Origin: Aphrophora alni
Lineage: Eukaryota; Arthropoda; Insecta; Hemiptera; Aphrophoridae
NCBI GenBank assembly: GCA_963513935.1
Contig: OY740765.1
Location: 120,781,362 to 120,845,361, forward strand
Length of the DNA: 64,000 nucleotides
Reading direction: 5' to 3'
Position 1 is the first letter of the stretch. Every line of letters starts with the position of its first letter. Below are positions 10,035 through 22,353 of the stretch, one piece after another. The notes under the pieces are model-generated. The model had not been told where the DNA came from, ran no database searches, and was given only the letters and a program-made list of their open reading frames with translations. Made by a program: the position numbers and the translations under genes.

Positions 10035-11765
10035 TTAACCCTCCAAGTGGCACGGCGACCTACAGTAGGTCGCCAACGTGCTCCGAAGTGATTTCACTAA
10101 CTTTTAATCACGTATTTTGCCATTCAACGTTACGCCCACTTAAAATTATCCGATCGCAATAAATAAAATACCGTTGGAAAGCTAATGTTCCGTAGATGCA
10201 TAATCATGCAAAAAAAATACCACAAAACGTTATAAATAATATTCCAAAAATTGGTGAAGTTCGCATATTTTTGATGCGTAAAATCGTAGATTTGAACTCT
10301 GCGCCTTTTCGTTAGCGCAACGCCATTTTTCCCGATATTATTCCAACTCTATTTATCTGTCATTGAAGTCAACTAAAACACTGTTCTATAGATCACATGT
10401 TTCTCTTTCCAACCATAGATTACAAATTTTTCTGCGTCTCATAGATCCAGAGATATTCCTACTTGAACGTAGAACAAACTTGACGAGACGAAATTTGGTT
10501 GGCATTAGGTTTGCATTTCTCTTTGGTTTCTAATATTATATTTCTTATATTTCTTTACACTAAGTTGTAGGGGAAATTCCATTCTATAAGTTGGTACCAC
10601 TTGATATTTACTTTGAACTCTTAGAAGGCTTTGTTTTGATCTCGGAACATAGGCAATTGTGCAACGTAAAAACTGTAACAAATGACGTAGCGCAAATTGT
10701 TTTGGGGTTAGATATTTGTTATTTTGAAGGTTTGTGTATACAAATTGTATATAAATTGTGTATAAAAGTTACAATATATGTGTTTTTATATCTACAGCTT
10801 ATGTTTTTGTGTGATAGTTTAGTTTTTGAACGTTCTTATTTGCGATAACCTAGGCCAAAAAGGTAAGTTTAGGCTATATGCAAATTGTCTTATATATAGT
10901 GTTTTATATGATTATAAAAGTGAATATGTGTGTTATTCTTTGTAAAGTATATATTTTCTTAGTTAAATCTATAAGTTTTGTCTTTGATCTATCTTCAAAT
11001 TGGTACTAGTGAGTCTAAATTGTGGAGGTTACAAACCTAACCTCACTTGTAAAAGTTACCTTTTTAGGGAAAATCGGTATTTTTATTTAGAAAATGTAAC
11101 ATATTATTATTTTTTCCCCCTAAATATATTCACAAATATATGACAAATCTCAAGAAATGGTTGAAAAAAATCCTAAAAATCTATTAGTATGTTATTCATT
11201 ACCATTTTTGTGAAATTTCTGCTTCGTTACTCTTCGATTTTTTGATATTTGACTAAAAAACTCCAAATGTGATACATGTAACATTTTTTTGCACTACACA
11301 CCTACATTCTATGCACCTTTCTGAACATAATGAGATATAGAACTTTTGTATAAGATAAATAATACTATTTTTAGTGATTTTTTGAAAAGAAAATGATCAT
11401 TTTACATTTTTTCGTAAACTATTTTTTGTTTTTTTAATAATATAACAAATTTTTTTTTTTTCCCCTAAATATATTCAAAAATATTACACAAAACTTTTGT
11501 ATATCTTAGAAAAAGGTAGTAAGCTATTGATTTTGGAATATACAGGTTTTTCCTGAAAATTGGTAACTTCGTTTTTGACATGTAACATACTTACTCCAAA
11601 ACCGTTTCAAATTTTTTTTTTTTATTGCATAGATGGATTCTATGCATCTTTCTGAGAAAAATGATATCTTATAAGTTAGGTTTTGTATAGAAATAATATA
11701 TTTAATTAATTTTTTAACAAACGAAGAATTTTCAAGACAATTAACATTGCCAGTTGGAGGGTTAA
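10035..11765. mobile_element. Non-autonomous piggyBac-type element, TTAA-flanked
   Basis: Flanked by TTAA at both ends (10035-10038 and 11762-11765), with 14-bp inverted repeats CCCTCCAAGTGGCA and TGCCAGTTGGAGGG that differ at one position. Just inside the left end is a perfect hairpin GGCGACCTAC-A-GTAGGTCGCC. The right half contains diverged internal repeats with a CTATGCAYCTTTCTGA core (near 11310 and 11640), also seen reversed in 22440-23500 and direct in 32560-32600. No transposase was recognised. The TTAA sites and CCCT ends fit piggyBac-type mobilisation in trans. Confidence 0.8.
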
Positions 11766-12665
11766 AGAAGGCTCCAGAGAGATATTCCCTCAGTCATTCG
11801 AGACATACACAAAAGAGTTATTATTTAAGCAGTAATAAATACAGCCATTGAAACAACCAGTAGATATTTATAGGAAACGACGCTTCTAATTTTATCACAA
11901 GAACAATGGTTTTTTAATAATGTCAACAATAAATATAATGTAAGATTTGTTTAAAAGGACAATCGGTATTGGTCCGTAAAGATATTGTAACGTTTATTTA
12001 ACTTCAAATGAAACCGCACTTTGGAAGACCGCCTAAGGCAAGAGTGAGATAACAGGCAACAGCTGTTCCGCCTGAGGCATTTGCGACATAGGCTTTTTTT
12101 TCTTCCTTGCTTGTCTGTTCATTACCACGATTGCAACAAGAGAGTCAAAGCACGCGACGCAATGTCATAAAAATCATTAATAGGATTCAAAATGTGAAAT
12201 TAAAGGGTACGTAAACCTGAGTAATTATTTTAATTTCGTTTACATGTGTGCGTGCATAATGAATTTACATGCAGTGTTGCTTTCAAACTTCATAAACTAG
12301 TTTTTTTTTTAAATGTGTCTCAAAGTTATTTAGTGCCGTCAGGGCCTTCAGTTTTAGGAATCACCACGCTTTGTTCCAGGTAATCAAAATTTCTCTTGCT
12401 AAATTCATAACCATAATATAATTAAAAATTATATCTTGAGTTCATTATCATATATACTTGTATTTCTGACTTAGGCTGTAAGATTTTGTTCTCTTTTATT
12501 AGATTTTGATCTCATGTAAAATTTGTATTCTAAGTTCAATTTAAAATTCTTATAAATTTATAATAGAAATATCTTTGTCATACAACCTAATCAAAATTTT
12601 GTAACGTAACTTCAGCATTTTTTTTTTTGTAAAGAGCAATGCCTAACATGAACTTAAATTTCATC

Positions 12666-13673
12666 TTAACCCTTTCACTGCGTAAGTCGACTTGACGTTA
12701 TTACCGCAGAGTGCGTAAATTGACTTTAGTCCACGTCAACAGAAAAACTTTATCTTTCAATGCGTTAATCGACAATAGTCTCTAGTGGATTAAAATGTAC
12801 AGTTTTAGTGTCTGGATGCTTCTGAACTCTAGTGGTGACAACATGAACTGACGCAAGTCACGTGTCTATTTTTACATCTGACAGTTGAATATGTGTGTTG
12901 TTTAGTATACGAGATTCTGTTTTTAGGCATTTTATTTATGTGTTTTCCTGTGAATAAGTTTATTATAGTGTGTGAATTTAAATAACAAGTTATTTAGTTA
13001 TTTTTATGCGTATATATGTTATATTTTAATTTGTATTTGTAAGTATAATTGACTAAAAATGCACGTTGTTTAGGCTATATAACCTTCAAAATGTCTACGT
13101 TTCTTTGGGATGATGAAATTGAATCGTATTTAAATAACAATAATGAAGACTCAGATTCAGAGTTTAAATTTTCAAATGAAAATATTATTATGTATCAGAT
13201 GATAGTGAATTAGAAGTTGAAAGTAATAAAACTTGTCCAGATCTTAAGTAGGCCTAGTACGTCTGTGATTACTAACCAACACGGCAATGATGACATTATT
13301 TGGGAAGACATTGATGTGTCTTTAGGTCCAGAAATAGATTTAGATAATATACCATAAATCTATTTATGCAATAAATTATTGTTTTTGATGTACTAATCCA
13401 TTTATTTCAGCTCCAAACAATTTGTTTTAGGTATAAAAAATTTCCATTATGATATAGTATTTTTTTCATAATTTTGGTTAAAAAACACAATTTTTTTTTT
13501 TTTTTTTTAACACAATATTTATTAAATACTTACTAAACCTTACTAGAATTTGATGTTCTATATAGTAATTCATCAAAAAAAATTTTTTAATTTAATTATT
13601 TAATAAAAAAATTTTGGCCTATAATTGCAAATATAAACACTACAGAAAAACTAATACGCAGCGAAAGGGTTAA
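12666..13673 (+). mobile_element. Deleted piggyBac element with transposase N-terminus remnant
   Basis: TTAA flanks both ends (12666-12669 and 13670-13673). The inverted ends are CCCTTTCACTGCGTAA and, reading inward from the right, CCCTTTCGCTGCGTAT. Near 13092 an ATG opens a short frame (MSTFLWDDEIESYLN, then an acidic stretch NNEDSDSE) that resembles the acidic N-terminus of piggyBac transposases, but it soon breaks and no catalytic core follows. It is best read as an internally deleted copy of about 1.0 kb. Confidence 0.8.
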
Positions 13674-14102
13674 AACATGAAAAATCAAGTTGTCTGCCTT
13701 TGTCTTTGTGAATACAGTTCTTAACTGGTCGAAGAATGAGGCCACATTAACGTCTATTATACAAAGCTGAGTGAAATTTGGTCTTCGCCCAACAAAAAAA
13801 CTAACTGTGTGTGAAATGTTGTGAAATTATTACTAAGGCAAATCAGACTTTTTATTTATTTATTTTTTATTTAGGATGGGACATGCTAGCAAACTTTCGG
13901 CTTCACGATCCCAAAGGGGTTAGTTTTCAAAATTAAATTTTGACGTCAAAACCTTTTGAAATATTTTTATATAAATAAGTTTTTTTTACTGTTGGCCAAC
14001 TAATTAACTAAGATATGTAAACTACTTCTACTTGTATTTTTTTTTTTTTTTTTTATTTTATTTTATTTTTTTTTTTACTTGTTATATATTATTTAATATA
14101 AA

Positions 14103-14293
14103 GGTAATTATATAGCAGAGTAGCCTCACTTCAAAATCAATTTTTATGGGTTTTATTCGTCAAATAAATGTTGGAAAAATATTTTATTATCGAAAAAAAG
14201 TGTCGTTGTTTTTTCGTGAAAAAATTAACTCTGTGTTATCTTTCATATTCATGACATTCATTTCAATAAACGTACGGAAGGTTTGGCCAGGTG

Positions 14294-14338
<45 letters not shown>

Positions 14339-14644
14339 CAATCTGGCCAAACCTTTCGTGACATATAATAATACAGCCCTACATATTTACAGCAAAGAAA
14401 ATATAGGCTACTCGTTTTCATTATTTATGGCGAATTACGAGTGAAATACATTTAAATTAAATAAATTCCTCTTCTACTGAATTTGCAGCAGAATTTGACT
14501 CTAAGATTTTCTTGTGTAATTATATTATGTAATCATCTTTCCGACACTTTTTTTCGATAATAAAATATTTTTCCAACATTTATTTGACGAATAAAATCCA
14601 TAAAAATTGATTTTGAAGTGAGGCTACTCTGCTATATAATTACC
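14103..14644. mobile_element. Palindromic MITE with ~105-bp TIRs and 8-bp target duplication
   Basis: A 542-bp element whose first 105 or so bases (GGTAATTATATAGCAGAGTA onward, to CGAAAAAAAGTGTCG) recur inverted at the right end with a single difference seen. The direct repeat AATATAAA flanks it at 14095-14102 and 14645-14652. The centre holds a (TA)n run bracketed by an inner inverted pair, GGTTTGGCCA and TGGCCAAACC. The 8-bp duplication and GG-start ends do not match the classic hAT terminus; a Merlin- or hAT-like origin is possible. No gene. Confidence 0.82.
14298..14337. repeat. (TA)n microsatellite in MITE centre
   Basis: An uninterrupted TA run between the inner inverted pair of the 14103-14644 element. 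Such a run can form the loop of the hairpin. Confidence 0.85.
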
Positions 14645-15919
14645 AATATAAATTTTTATTAAAACTCATTTTTGTGAAAATAAGATATTTTGTAATTTTG
14701 AATAAAAAAAAGGGAGGGTTTGTTCAATTTTCTTTTTGGGGTGGGATCTTTTCATTGTTGTTAATTTTTTTTTTTTTTAATTATCTAAGGGCGTAATAAC
14801 TTTTAAAAATAAATATATATATATTCTTTTTAAGAAAAATAAATTAGCTTGTTATTTGTTAATCTGCTTTGTCATTTATTTTCTGTAAATAGTGAACTCA
14901 GGTAAGCTCAGGAACCGACATAACCTAAAGGTTCCATCACTGAACATAACTGTTCATTTTCTGGTTTTTCAGAGCTCAGCACGACTTTAATCTTTTTTTA
15001 AATTTCCCTTCCCGAACGGTACAATATATAAAGAAATTTTGACTTACTAACACCTCACCACTATCTAATTTTGATCAAAACATGTTTTAATAACATCTAA
15101 ATCTCTTAGCATTTATCTTTTTATATCTTTCCAAATATTGCCTTAGAATAGAAGTATCATCTGCAGATAGGTAAAAATTGTCCTAAACATTAATTCTAGT
15201 TAAATTACATATTATGAACAAAATCTGATTCGTTCGCTAGACGGTTTTGCTTCCAGGCTTTCTTTGCTTACTTTGTGCCATTAGATTATATCAAATAAAA
15301 TCAAAAAGAACTTGTTTAAAACAATTTTGAAACCATTTTGATGGTCAAATTTTTTAAAAATTTGTGTCAGTGTATAAATTTGGAAGTTCCTCAGAAAGAA
15401 TTATTTTTCTACTAGTAACCATTTAGATTGTGAATATGACAGATCAATCAGGCAGTGTCACATGATTATTATTTATATCAACTGTAATGAACTACACTTG
15501 TGGAAACTTCAACTCACGAAATGAATGAAAACATAATTTATCACAAAAACCACTTTATTTGTGCAATACAAATACGAGACAACACTTCAATGACTAAGTC
15601 ATTATCACAAACCCATACATACACACAAAGTTACTACATACACACAAACCCATCATTAGTATTGGGTAAATAAACTCATAAACATAGCCTAAATTTTCAA
15701 TAAAATTGATAAATTAATGCCGACAGACAAAGATTCAAGAGTGAATTATGATAAATCAGTTAACCAGTGCCGTGGGGATTATGGATACATAAACCAATAG
15801 ACACTAAATTGCAATAAAATTGGTCAAATCGTTTCTGAGAAATTACTGTTGACAGATAACAAATTTCAAGTCATTATAGGTAATGGGTAAAAGTACAGAA
15901 CAATAAAAAAAGTACTTAC

Positions 15920-16070
15920 AAATCTAGAGGATAGAAGAATACTACTAAATATTTTCCCTTGAAGTCAGAAAGTTGAATTTCTTTGAAGTCACTATCAACA
16001 ACAGCCAGACCTTTAAAGTCAGGCGCTGGACCTTGCACTTTTATATTAGCTGGTACACTGCGATGGAATC
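15920..16070 (-). CDS. Peroxiredoxin exon, N-terminal part of thioredoxin-fold domain
   Basis: A 151-bp minus-strand exon with acceptor TTCCTTTCAG/GATTCC and donor GATTT/GTAAGT. The translation runs through [12 protein letters not shown], then [11 protein letters not shown], then [14 protein letters not shown], and ends VVFFYPLD. This order (APxFxGxAVV, FKEIxLSDxKGKY, FFYPLDFTF) is the classical start of typical 2-Cys peroxiredoxins, thiol peroxidases that reduce H2O2 with electrons from thioredoxin. The exon starts with the last two bases of a split codon and ends with the first two of the next. Both match the neighbouring exons at 34853-34952 and 2165-2300. Introns of about 18.8 and 13.6 kb flank it. 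Confidence 0.93.
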
Positions 16071-16479
16071 CTGAAAGGAATTTAAAATAAACATTTTACA
16101 AACATATGCTAATATGAAGCCATTGAATAGAAATATACTTTTAATACTTTCTCATATATAATTAGTATAGAAAAGTTACATGGTGGAGAAAAAACAGATC
16201 TACAGCAGTTCACTATTCTTCAATTTTCACTGTAACATGTTTCACAGTTATACACTGACAGCAGCATCTTTAAGTTAATATATAACAATAAAAACATATC
16301 ACAAATACAGATATATAAAACATTAAATTCATTTATCATATTTCCCTTAATTTTCTTGTACCTACAAGAATCAGTACCGAATCTACAACTTGTATTCACA
16401 ATATTTTTTACAAATTTTAAACCATTGAATAGTAAATTTTAAGAATCTGGTCTCAGACCAAAAAACCCATTTAATTGAG

Positions 16480-17870
16480 ATGCAATATTCAAAAGAGCAA
16501 CAATTTTTAAAAAACCTAAATTTCAATCAAAAAGATTGTTTAATGATGAAAATATGATGTATTTTAATTCATGTTTAGAAAGGAAGACATTTTCTGATGT
16601 GACTTTCTCTAGCGTCTATTTAAATCAAAATTTTGATTTGTTCCTAAAAAAAATTTTAGAAGCCTTTGAGGAGGCTTTCCCATTGAAATTACTAAATGTA
16701 AAAAATAAAATTCTTAGAACTCCCTGGATAACTACAGGGATTAGAATTTCGTGTAAACGGAAATGAATTTTCTTTGACACCCAGCGGACTCTTTGCTGCC
16801 CTGCTCTCAATGGTTAATATAAGAGAAATTGTAAGGTTTTGAGAAGGATCATTCAGGCTGCAAGAAAAATTGCGAATGACAGATATATGGAAAATGCAAA
16901 CAATAAATACAAGGCAGTTTAGGATCTTATACAGAAAGAGAATAGAAGTGTGAGCACATCTTGTGATGGGGACTTGAGACTTAACAGTGGAGGATCTACT
17001 ATTGAAAACCCAATTGAAATAGGTAACACCATAACAGATTCTTTGTTCATATTATGGATAAATTAAACCTCAAACCAAATAAAGGCGGTGTGATTAAAAA
17101 CTTAATCAATAAAAAATGTCCTTTTTAAAATTCAATGTTTCTTAACCTGACAAATCTTAGTAAGGTTGGTAAAGTAATCAAAGGTTTCTCTACTGAATCC
17201 GCTATTTACAAATTAGTGGACTCTATAATATGTTCCATTGTTAGAAAAGGTCATGTATGCACTCTGATGTGTAGCTTATCGAAAGCTTTTGACTGTGTTG
17301 ACCATACAATCTTGCTTGGTAAACATAATTACTATGCCATTCGTGGTCAAGTTAGTAATTTTCTGCAGTCTTACCTAACAGATAGAAAACAAAGAGTGTT
17401 GTATACGGATTCACACACATCTTATTACTCATTTTGGAAAGTTCATTCACAAGGAGTTTTTCAAGGTTCAACAAGGTTAAATATTTGGTTCTCTGCTGTT
17501 TTTAATCTATGTAAATGATCTGCCTTATAATATCGGCAAGCCGTATAATAAGCCGTGCTATTTGCTGATGACACCACTTTGACAATTTTGGGGAAAACTA
17601 CTTTAGATTTAGAGGAATCCGCTGCATCAACATTAATAATTTGGGAAATTTTATTTTCAGTAAACAGTTTAAAATTAAATACGACTAAAACCCAACTAAG
17701 TCATTTCAGTCTTAACATTTAACAAAAATATTTCTATTGATTATTCAAAAACTATTACAAGTACAGATTTTTCAACATTTATGGGAGTAGTAATTGATGA
17801 AAGAATAAATTGGATATTGAATTTTTTTTGAGTTTTTTAAGGCAGAAAAAACATTTATGTCATCGCCCGT
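16480..17870 (+). pseudogene. Non-LTR retrotransposon (Jockey-like) reverse transcriptase fragment
   Basis: A decayed LINE polymerase on the plus strand. The linker before the RT is readable (FPLKLLNVKNKILRTPWI then GIRISCKRK near 16680-16765). It is followed by frames with RIIQAARKIANDRYMENANN (near 16842-16900) and then the RT: GFSTESAIYKLVDSI, MCSLSKAFDCVDHTILL with the first catalytic Asp, SNFLQSYLTDRKQRVLY, GVFQGS, and near 17545-17600 a broken FADD-like segment. Fragments of the thumb follow to about 17870. Frameshifts and stops throughout; the endonuclease is absent. This is a 5'-truncated, rearranged copy. Confidence 0.85.
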
Positions 17871-18160
17871 CTTCAAAATATGAGCATGAAGATGCTCCAC
17901 CTTAAAACTTACAAACAATAACATAAATGTTTCAAAAACAATAAAAAGACTAAAACTTGTTAACAAACAAAAATAAACAAAAACATAACATATTAGAGTG
18001 CTGTAAAATGGCCTTCCAACAAATTAACAAATATAAACTATGGTAAACACAACTAACAACACTTAAAAAGAAATATTACAAGGCGATAAAAGGGCCCTGC
18101 AACGAATTACCAAAAGTAAAATTCAACTAAACAAATGATTTAATTAAACAACTAAACAAA

Positions 18161-18244
18161 ATATAAACAAAGAAAAAACCCCAAACCACAAAATGAATTA
18201 TTATATAATTATTTTGTGGTTTGGGGGTTTTCCCTTGTTTATAT
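18161..18244. repeat. Near-perfect hairpin, ~30-bp arms
   Basis: The left arm (AAACAAAGAAAAAACCCC then AAACCACAAAAT) pairs with the right arm (ATTTTGTGGTTTGGGGGTTT then TCCCTTGTTT) around a short AT loop. It lies between two LINE fragments of opposite orientation. Confidence 0.7.
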
Positions 18245-18439
18245 ACAATCACCACAGTGCTCTAGTGGTTTATTTAACTAAACAAAATATTACACAGCTG
18301 TAAAGAGGCTCTGCAATAATCGAATTGAAAAATTGTTATTAAATTTTATCAAAAATATTCAGACAATGCAAAAAGGACAATACCCGATCAAGGATCTGAG
18401 CATTATCCCCCAACATCGATCAAATGGAATTAGGTAGGG

Positions 18440-19084
18440 CAAATGTTCAAAGCACACCTCTTAAAACAACACATTCAATGAGGATGTGCTTAATTGACAA
18501 CACACCTTGATAAAATGGGTATTGTGGCGGATTCCCCTGTTTCAGAAATCCATGAGTAAAGATGAAATGACCAATACGAACATGGGTAATCACCACTTCC
18601 TCTCCACGAGAGCCATGTATGGATGTATTCCATAAATGGACAGTATCTTTTACTTGCCTCAGCTTATTGGACTGTATATTTGTACATTCTTCCTCCAATT
18701 GCCTATTCAAAACTAATTTAACTGTCAATACAAAGTCAAATACCATAACACACAGTGTGGTTGGTATCTGACTTGTTGCTTCCTTCGCCACTTTGTCAGC
18801 TTTTGTGTTTCCCAAAACTCCGCAATGCCCAGGTGCCCAGTAAAATGATATTCCGGAGCCCCGTAGCTGAAGTCTGTGTACCAAACAAAGAATATCTTCA
18901 ACCAAGGGATTCTTAGAATACATATCCTGGATAGCCTATAAAGCACTTTTGGAATCGGAACATAAAAGATAGTGGCGGAAATCAAGTGGAATGGTAGTAA
19001 GGCCTTTCAAAATAGCAGAGTTCGGGAGAAAATACACTATAAACCGAGGGTTATTCATACATATACATTTATTCAATGACCGCA

Positions 19085-19087
<3 letters not shown>
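18440..19087 (-). pseudogene. LINE RNase H and C-terminal domain relic
   Basis: The minus-strand frame reads LLCSDSKSAL, one stop, AIQDMYSKNP, then FYWAPGHCGVLGNTKADKVA with the conserved WxPGHxGxxGNxxAD of RNase H. It continues to a tail with HGSRGEEVVITHVRIGHF and QYPF...IKHILIEC, matching the family's C-terminal zinc-knuckle region. This order is found in I/Jockey-type LINEs with an RNase H domain. Part of the upstream sequence (YFLPNSAILKGLTT) is visible to about 19060. A poly(T) tract immediately to the right (19088-19135) marks the insertion of another retro-element. Confidence 0.82.

Positions 19088-19135
<48 letters not shown>
19088..19135 (-). repeat. 48-bp poly(T), probable poly(A) tail of a minus-strand insert
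   Basis: A pure run of 48 T. Read on the minus strand it is a poly(A) tail, implying a retrotransposed copy lying to the right (from 19136) whose 3' end is here. The insert interrupts the LINE RNase H relic. Its body was not identified and its 5' end not located. The purity of the run suggests a recent event. Confidence 0.6.
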
Positions 19136-19138
<3 letters not shown>

Positions 19139-20851
19139 CAAATGGAAAAGGTATAAAGTCATAATTCAGAGGAGGTCCAAGGAATGAGTTGTGCACATAA
19201 GCAAGCTTAGAGTTTGTTCCTGTATGAACAGGCAAGGTTTTAACAATAGGATTATGTAATTCTAATTTCTCTTAATAAAGCATCATGTCAGGATAGGAAC
19301 AATCCTGTATGAAGTGGTAGTGTTTTATAGGGAATACCATGTTATTTAAAAATTAGAAAAATGTTAAAATATTTTTTACTCATTATGTCTAGCAGGTCTA
19401 ATGACCAAAGAATATGTAAAAATAAATTTAATAACTGTAATAGTTTAGAAGTTATGACGTAAAAAACGCCAAGTTAAAAATCAAAAATGCTTGATTATTT
19501 GAAAATTGTAATTTTTTAAATGGTACTAGATTAAACTAATGTATACATATATTATAAAACAAAAAGAAGCAGATATATATTAATTAAGAGGGGGATTTTT
19601 AAATAATAAAGCTATGGGGAAAATCAGTAAACCTTAACAATGAATAACTTTGCTAAGAAAAGCACAACATCAAAAAACTAAAAATATTCTTTCGTTTCAA
19701 CAGTTAGGCAACAAAATTCCAAACGAAAATGGAAAAAACTTCTATCTTGATGGTTCAGATGATGGTTCCAGAGATTGGTTCCAAAAGATGGTTCAGAGAA
19801 AAATACGAAAATCTTAAAACAGGAATAACTCAGAAAGTTATTGCCCTGGAACTTTAATTCAAGTTTCCATAGAATCTACAAGTCATTAAGAAAAGGTTGG
19901 TACTTTCACATTTCTGAAATTTTGACCCAATCAAAGATATGGGTATTTGAAGAAAATAAGTAGTAAAATTCACAAAGACAGGTACAGACAAGTAGAACTA
20001 TCCCTCCAGGGCAGAAGAAGGTTCCATATCAATAATTAGTTATCACCACACAAAAGGTAGATAAGAAATTAAAACTGTCAAAGAGTTAATACAATAACTG
20101 TTAAAAGGAAAACTTTGCAATTTATACCAAAATAAAGAGAATAAAAAGGAAAAACCAAAGGAAAATTTCAGACAGAAATTGACAGCAGTGCCACACAATA
20201 ATTTTAAGCTCCGAGAAGATATCTAGAGTCTAAAACAGTCGGTTCACCACCACCAGCTAGGAAACAGTCAGTTCACCACCACCACCAAGGAAGGTCTTCT
20301 TAAATACTCCAAGAAATGTAAGTTATCTACAATTGAAACGTTTAAATTCAAGAACAGTTTCAGAAGTAATAAATAGTGAAAATTCAGTATATAGAGACTT
20401 AACATAAACATTTTTTTAAATAGGCTAAATAATGTGACAAAAAATAAAATAATTTTGGAATTTTTTGGTTATGGACTTAGAAATTTCAATAAATGGTAAA
20501 GAGACAAAAAAAATTTAAAGAAGTGTTAAATGATGTGATTAAAACAAAATTAATAAACACTGATTCAAATTTAATTAATACAACCAAAAATAAAAATTCA
20601 ACTACAATTAAAAGCTCTTCAGTGCAATGAGTGATTAGTCAACCAACATAATTCAACTTATAATCATAAGGAAAGGAAGACATCAAGGGAACAACTTTAA
20701 TACCAGCATAATTTAACAACGTGGCAACCGATTTTAACCTCACCAGTCACTTCAGATTTCAACCATGTGGATCATCATTTTGAAGATATCAGTCTGCTGT
20801 TCGCTACACTCTGTTCATCTCATATTAACAGAAGCCACTATAGATATGTCT
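19136..20851. other. Unassigned AT-rich sequence, no gene recognised
   Basis: About 1.7 kb to the right of the poly(T) tract. Only small local repeats are visible: GATGGTTCAGA-type repeats near 19750-19800 and a repeated CAGTYRGTTCACCACCACCA near 20238-20280. It could be the body of the poly(A)-tailed insert. Confidence 0.35.
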
Positions 20852-21817
20852 TTAACCATCCAAGTGATAAGAATCGCGAACGCGATCTATTTTGCCGCGA
20901 CCACAGTGCTAAAGTCGCGATCGCGATCTAATTAAACAAGGTTTGCTAAAATCAATATACCAACGGTAACTTTTATCCAAACTACATGTATTTTATATAG
21001 TAATTCTGAGTAAAAGACGCTCTATTCATTTTGCACAATTTTATCAATGGTTATAAGAAAAATCAATGTTAGCAAGCCTGTAAAAGACAATTTGATGTTT
21101 ACTGCTGCGTCCCGGCAGTGAATTGTTGTTTAGTGTTTTTGTCTATATTATTTTGGTAAATACAATTTATTTTATGATTATTTAGTGTATCAGTAGTGTT
21201 TTTAGTGTAGTATTACACATATAATAATGAGTGAACTTGGCAAAATGTTTGTTTCTGTTTTTTTTTTTTTTTTGTATTACATATTTATAATAACTAATTT
21301 TAGTAAATACATGATATTCAAAGGTTAAATGCCAATACTTTCTAAAGACACAGTAATAGAGCACACTAATTTACAAAAGTTGGATGTAGGTGTCACACAG
21401 TGCGCGAAATTACTGAATTTGAAGTTTGTGTATGTCTGAATGTTTACAACGAAGTTGACATTATAAAGAAAATAAAGTGGTACTTGTGTTAGATTTCTAG
21501 TTTTGTAACAAAATTTGCTACATTTTGTATATATTGGAAATTGGATTATCATAATTTAGTTATTGCCTACGTTGTCACTAAATGGACAAAAGAATTTTTT
21601 TTTTGCGGATATGAGTTGAAGCAGACCTCAGTTTTAAAGTGGTAAGTTTAAATTTTATTTCATTATGTTCTGTGGGTTTTCCTGTAAATATTGATGTATA
21701 ATGTGTCATATTTCAGCCAATAAAAGTGTATTATTTCCTGTAATAATAAAAGCCTTGCGCAGAGTGTTGAACTAGCTTAGCACTGAGGACTAAAATAATC
21801 AGCACTTGGAGGGTTAA
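20852..21817. mobile_element. Non-autonomous piggyBac-type element, TTAA-flanked
   Basis: TTAA flanks both ends (20852-20855 and 21814-21817). Terminal sequences are CCATCCAAGTGAT on the left and, read inward from the right, CCCTCCAAGTGCT. The left subterminal region is rich in CpG palindromes (ATCGCGAACGCGATC, GTCGCGATCGCGATC), unlike the rest of the window. Related by its ends to the element at 10035-11765. No transposase domain was recognised in this 966-bp copy. Confidence 0.75.
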
Positions 21818-22353
21818 AAGGTACCTTAAATACCATAAAAGGAATAATCGCTTAAAATCAAAAATATATAAAATACAAAAATGAAATAAATTTGTTGGGG
21901 AATTTAAAGTATATTTAGAGTCATTTTAATTACGCCAAAGCATATATGTGCTTTAAAGGTTGATATTTAATAAGTATAATTATTTTCATGTTTTGATTTT
22001 TATAAGTATTAACATAATTTTTCCTTGGATTATAATTTTAATAACTCATGTTGTGTTTTTAAAATAAATAAATTGCAATTGATTTTATGTAATACAAAGG
22101 GTAATATACTTTTTTAAATTTTTAGCTGTGTTATTTAATATATATGAATATCCTATTTTGTTTTTACAATAGTTTTTAATATGTGTTAATTAATTATAAG
22201 AACAAGTGCTCTTATTCATTAGATAGTATAGAAAAATTCTGCAAATACTCTTTCAAATGACATTCCCTGAGAGTGAATCTCCATAAATAAAAATAAAAAG
22301 AGCTAGTTACATTTATTACATTATAAATAATTAATAAACCTGAAAGAGCAATT

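Larger units (their letters stand above)
2301..15919 (-). other. Peroxiredoxin intron (13.6 kb) packed with transposons
   Basis: The region between the exons at 15920-16070 and 2165-2300 is an intron with consensus GT and AG ends. It holds a piggyBac relic split by a complete DUF7869-type transposon, a GC-rich repeat island, at least two TTAA-flanked piggyBac-type elements, and a palindromic element with an 8-bp duplication. The transposon gene lies on the same strand as the host gene. Confidence 0.85.

Noticed and set aside
18447..18923. Functional RNase H gene
   Set aside because: It lacks a proper start, has an in-frame stop just upstream of the frame, and is continuous with a LINE C-terminal tail.
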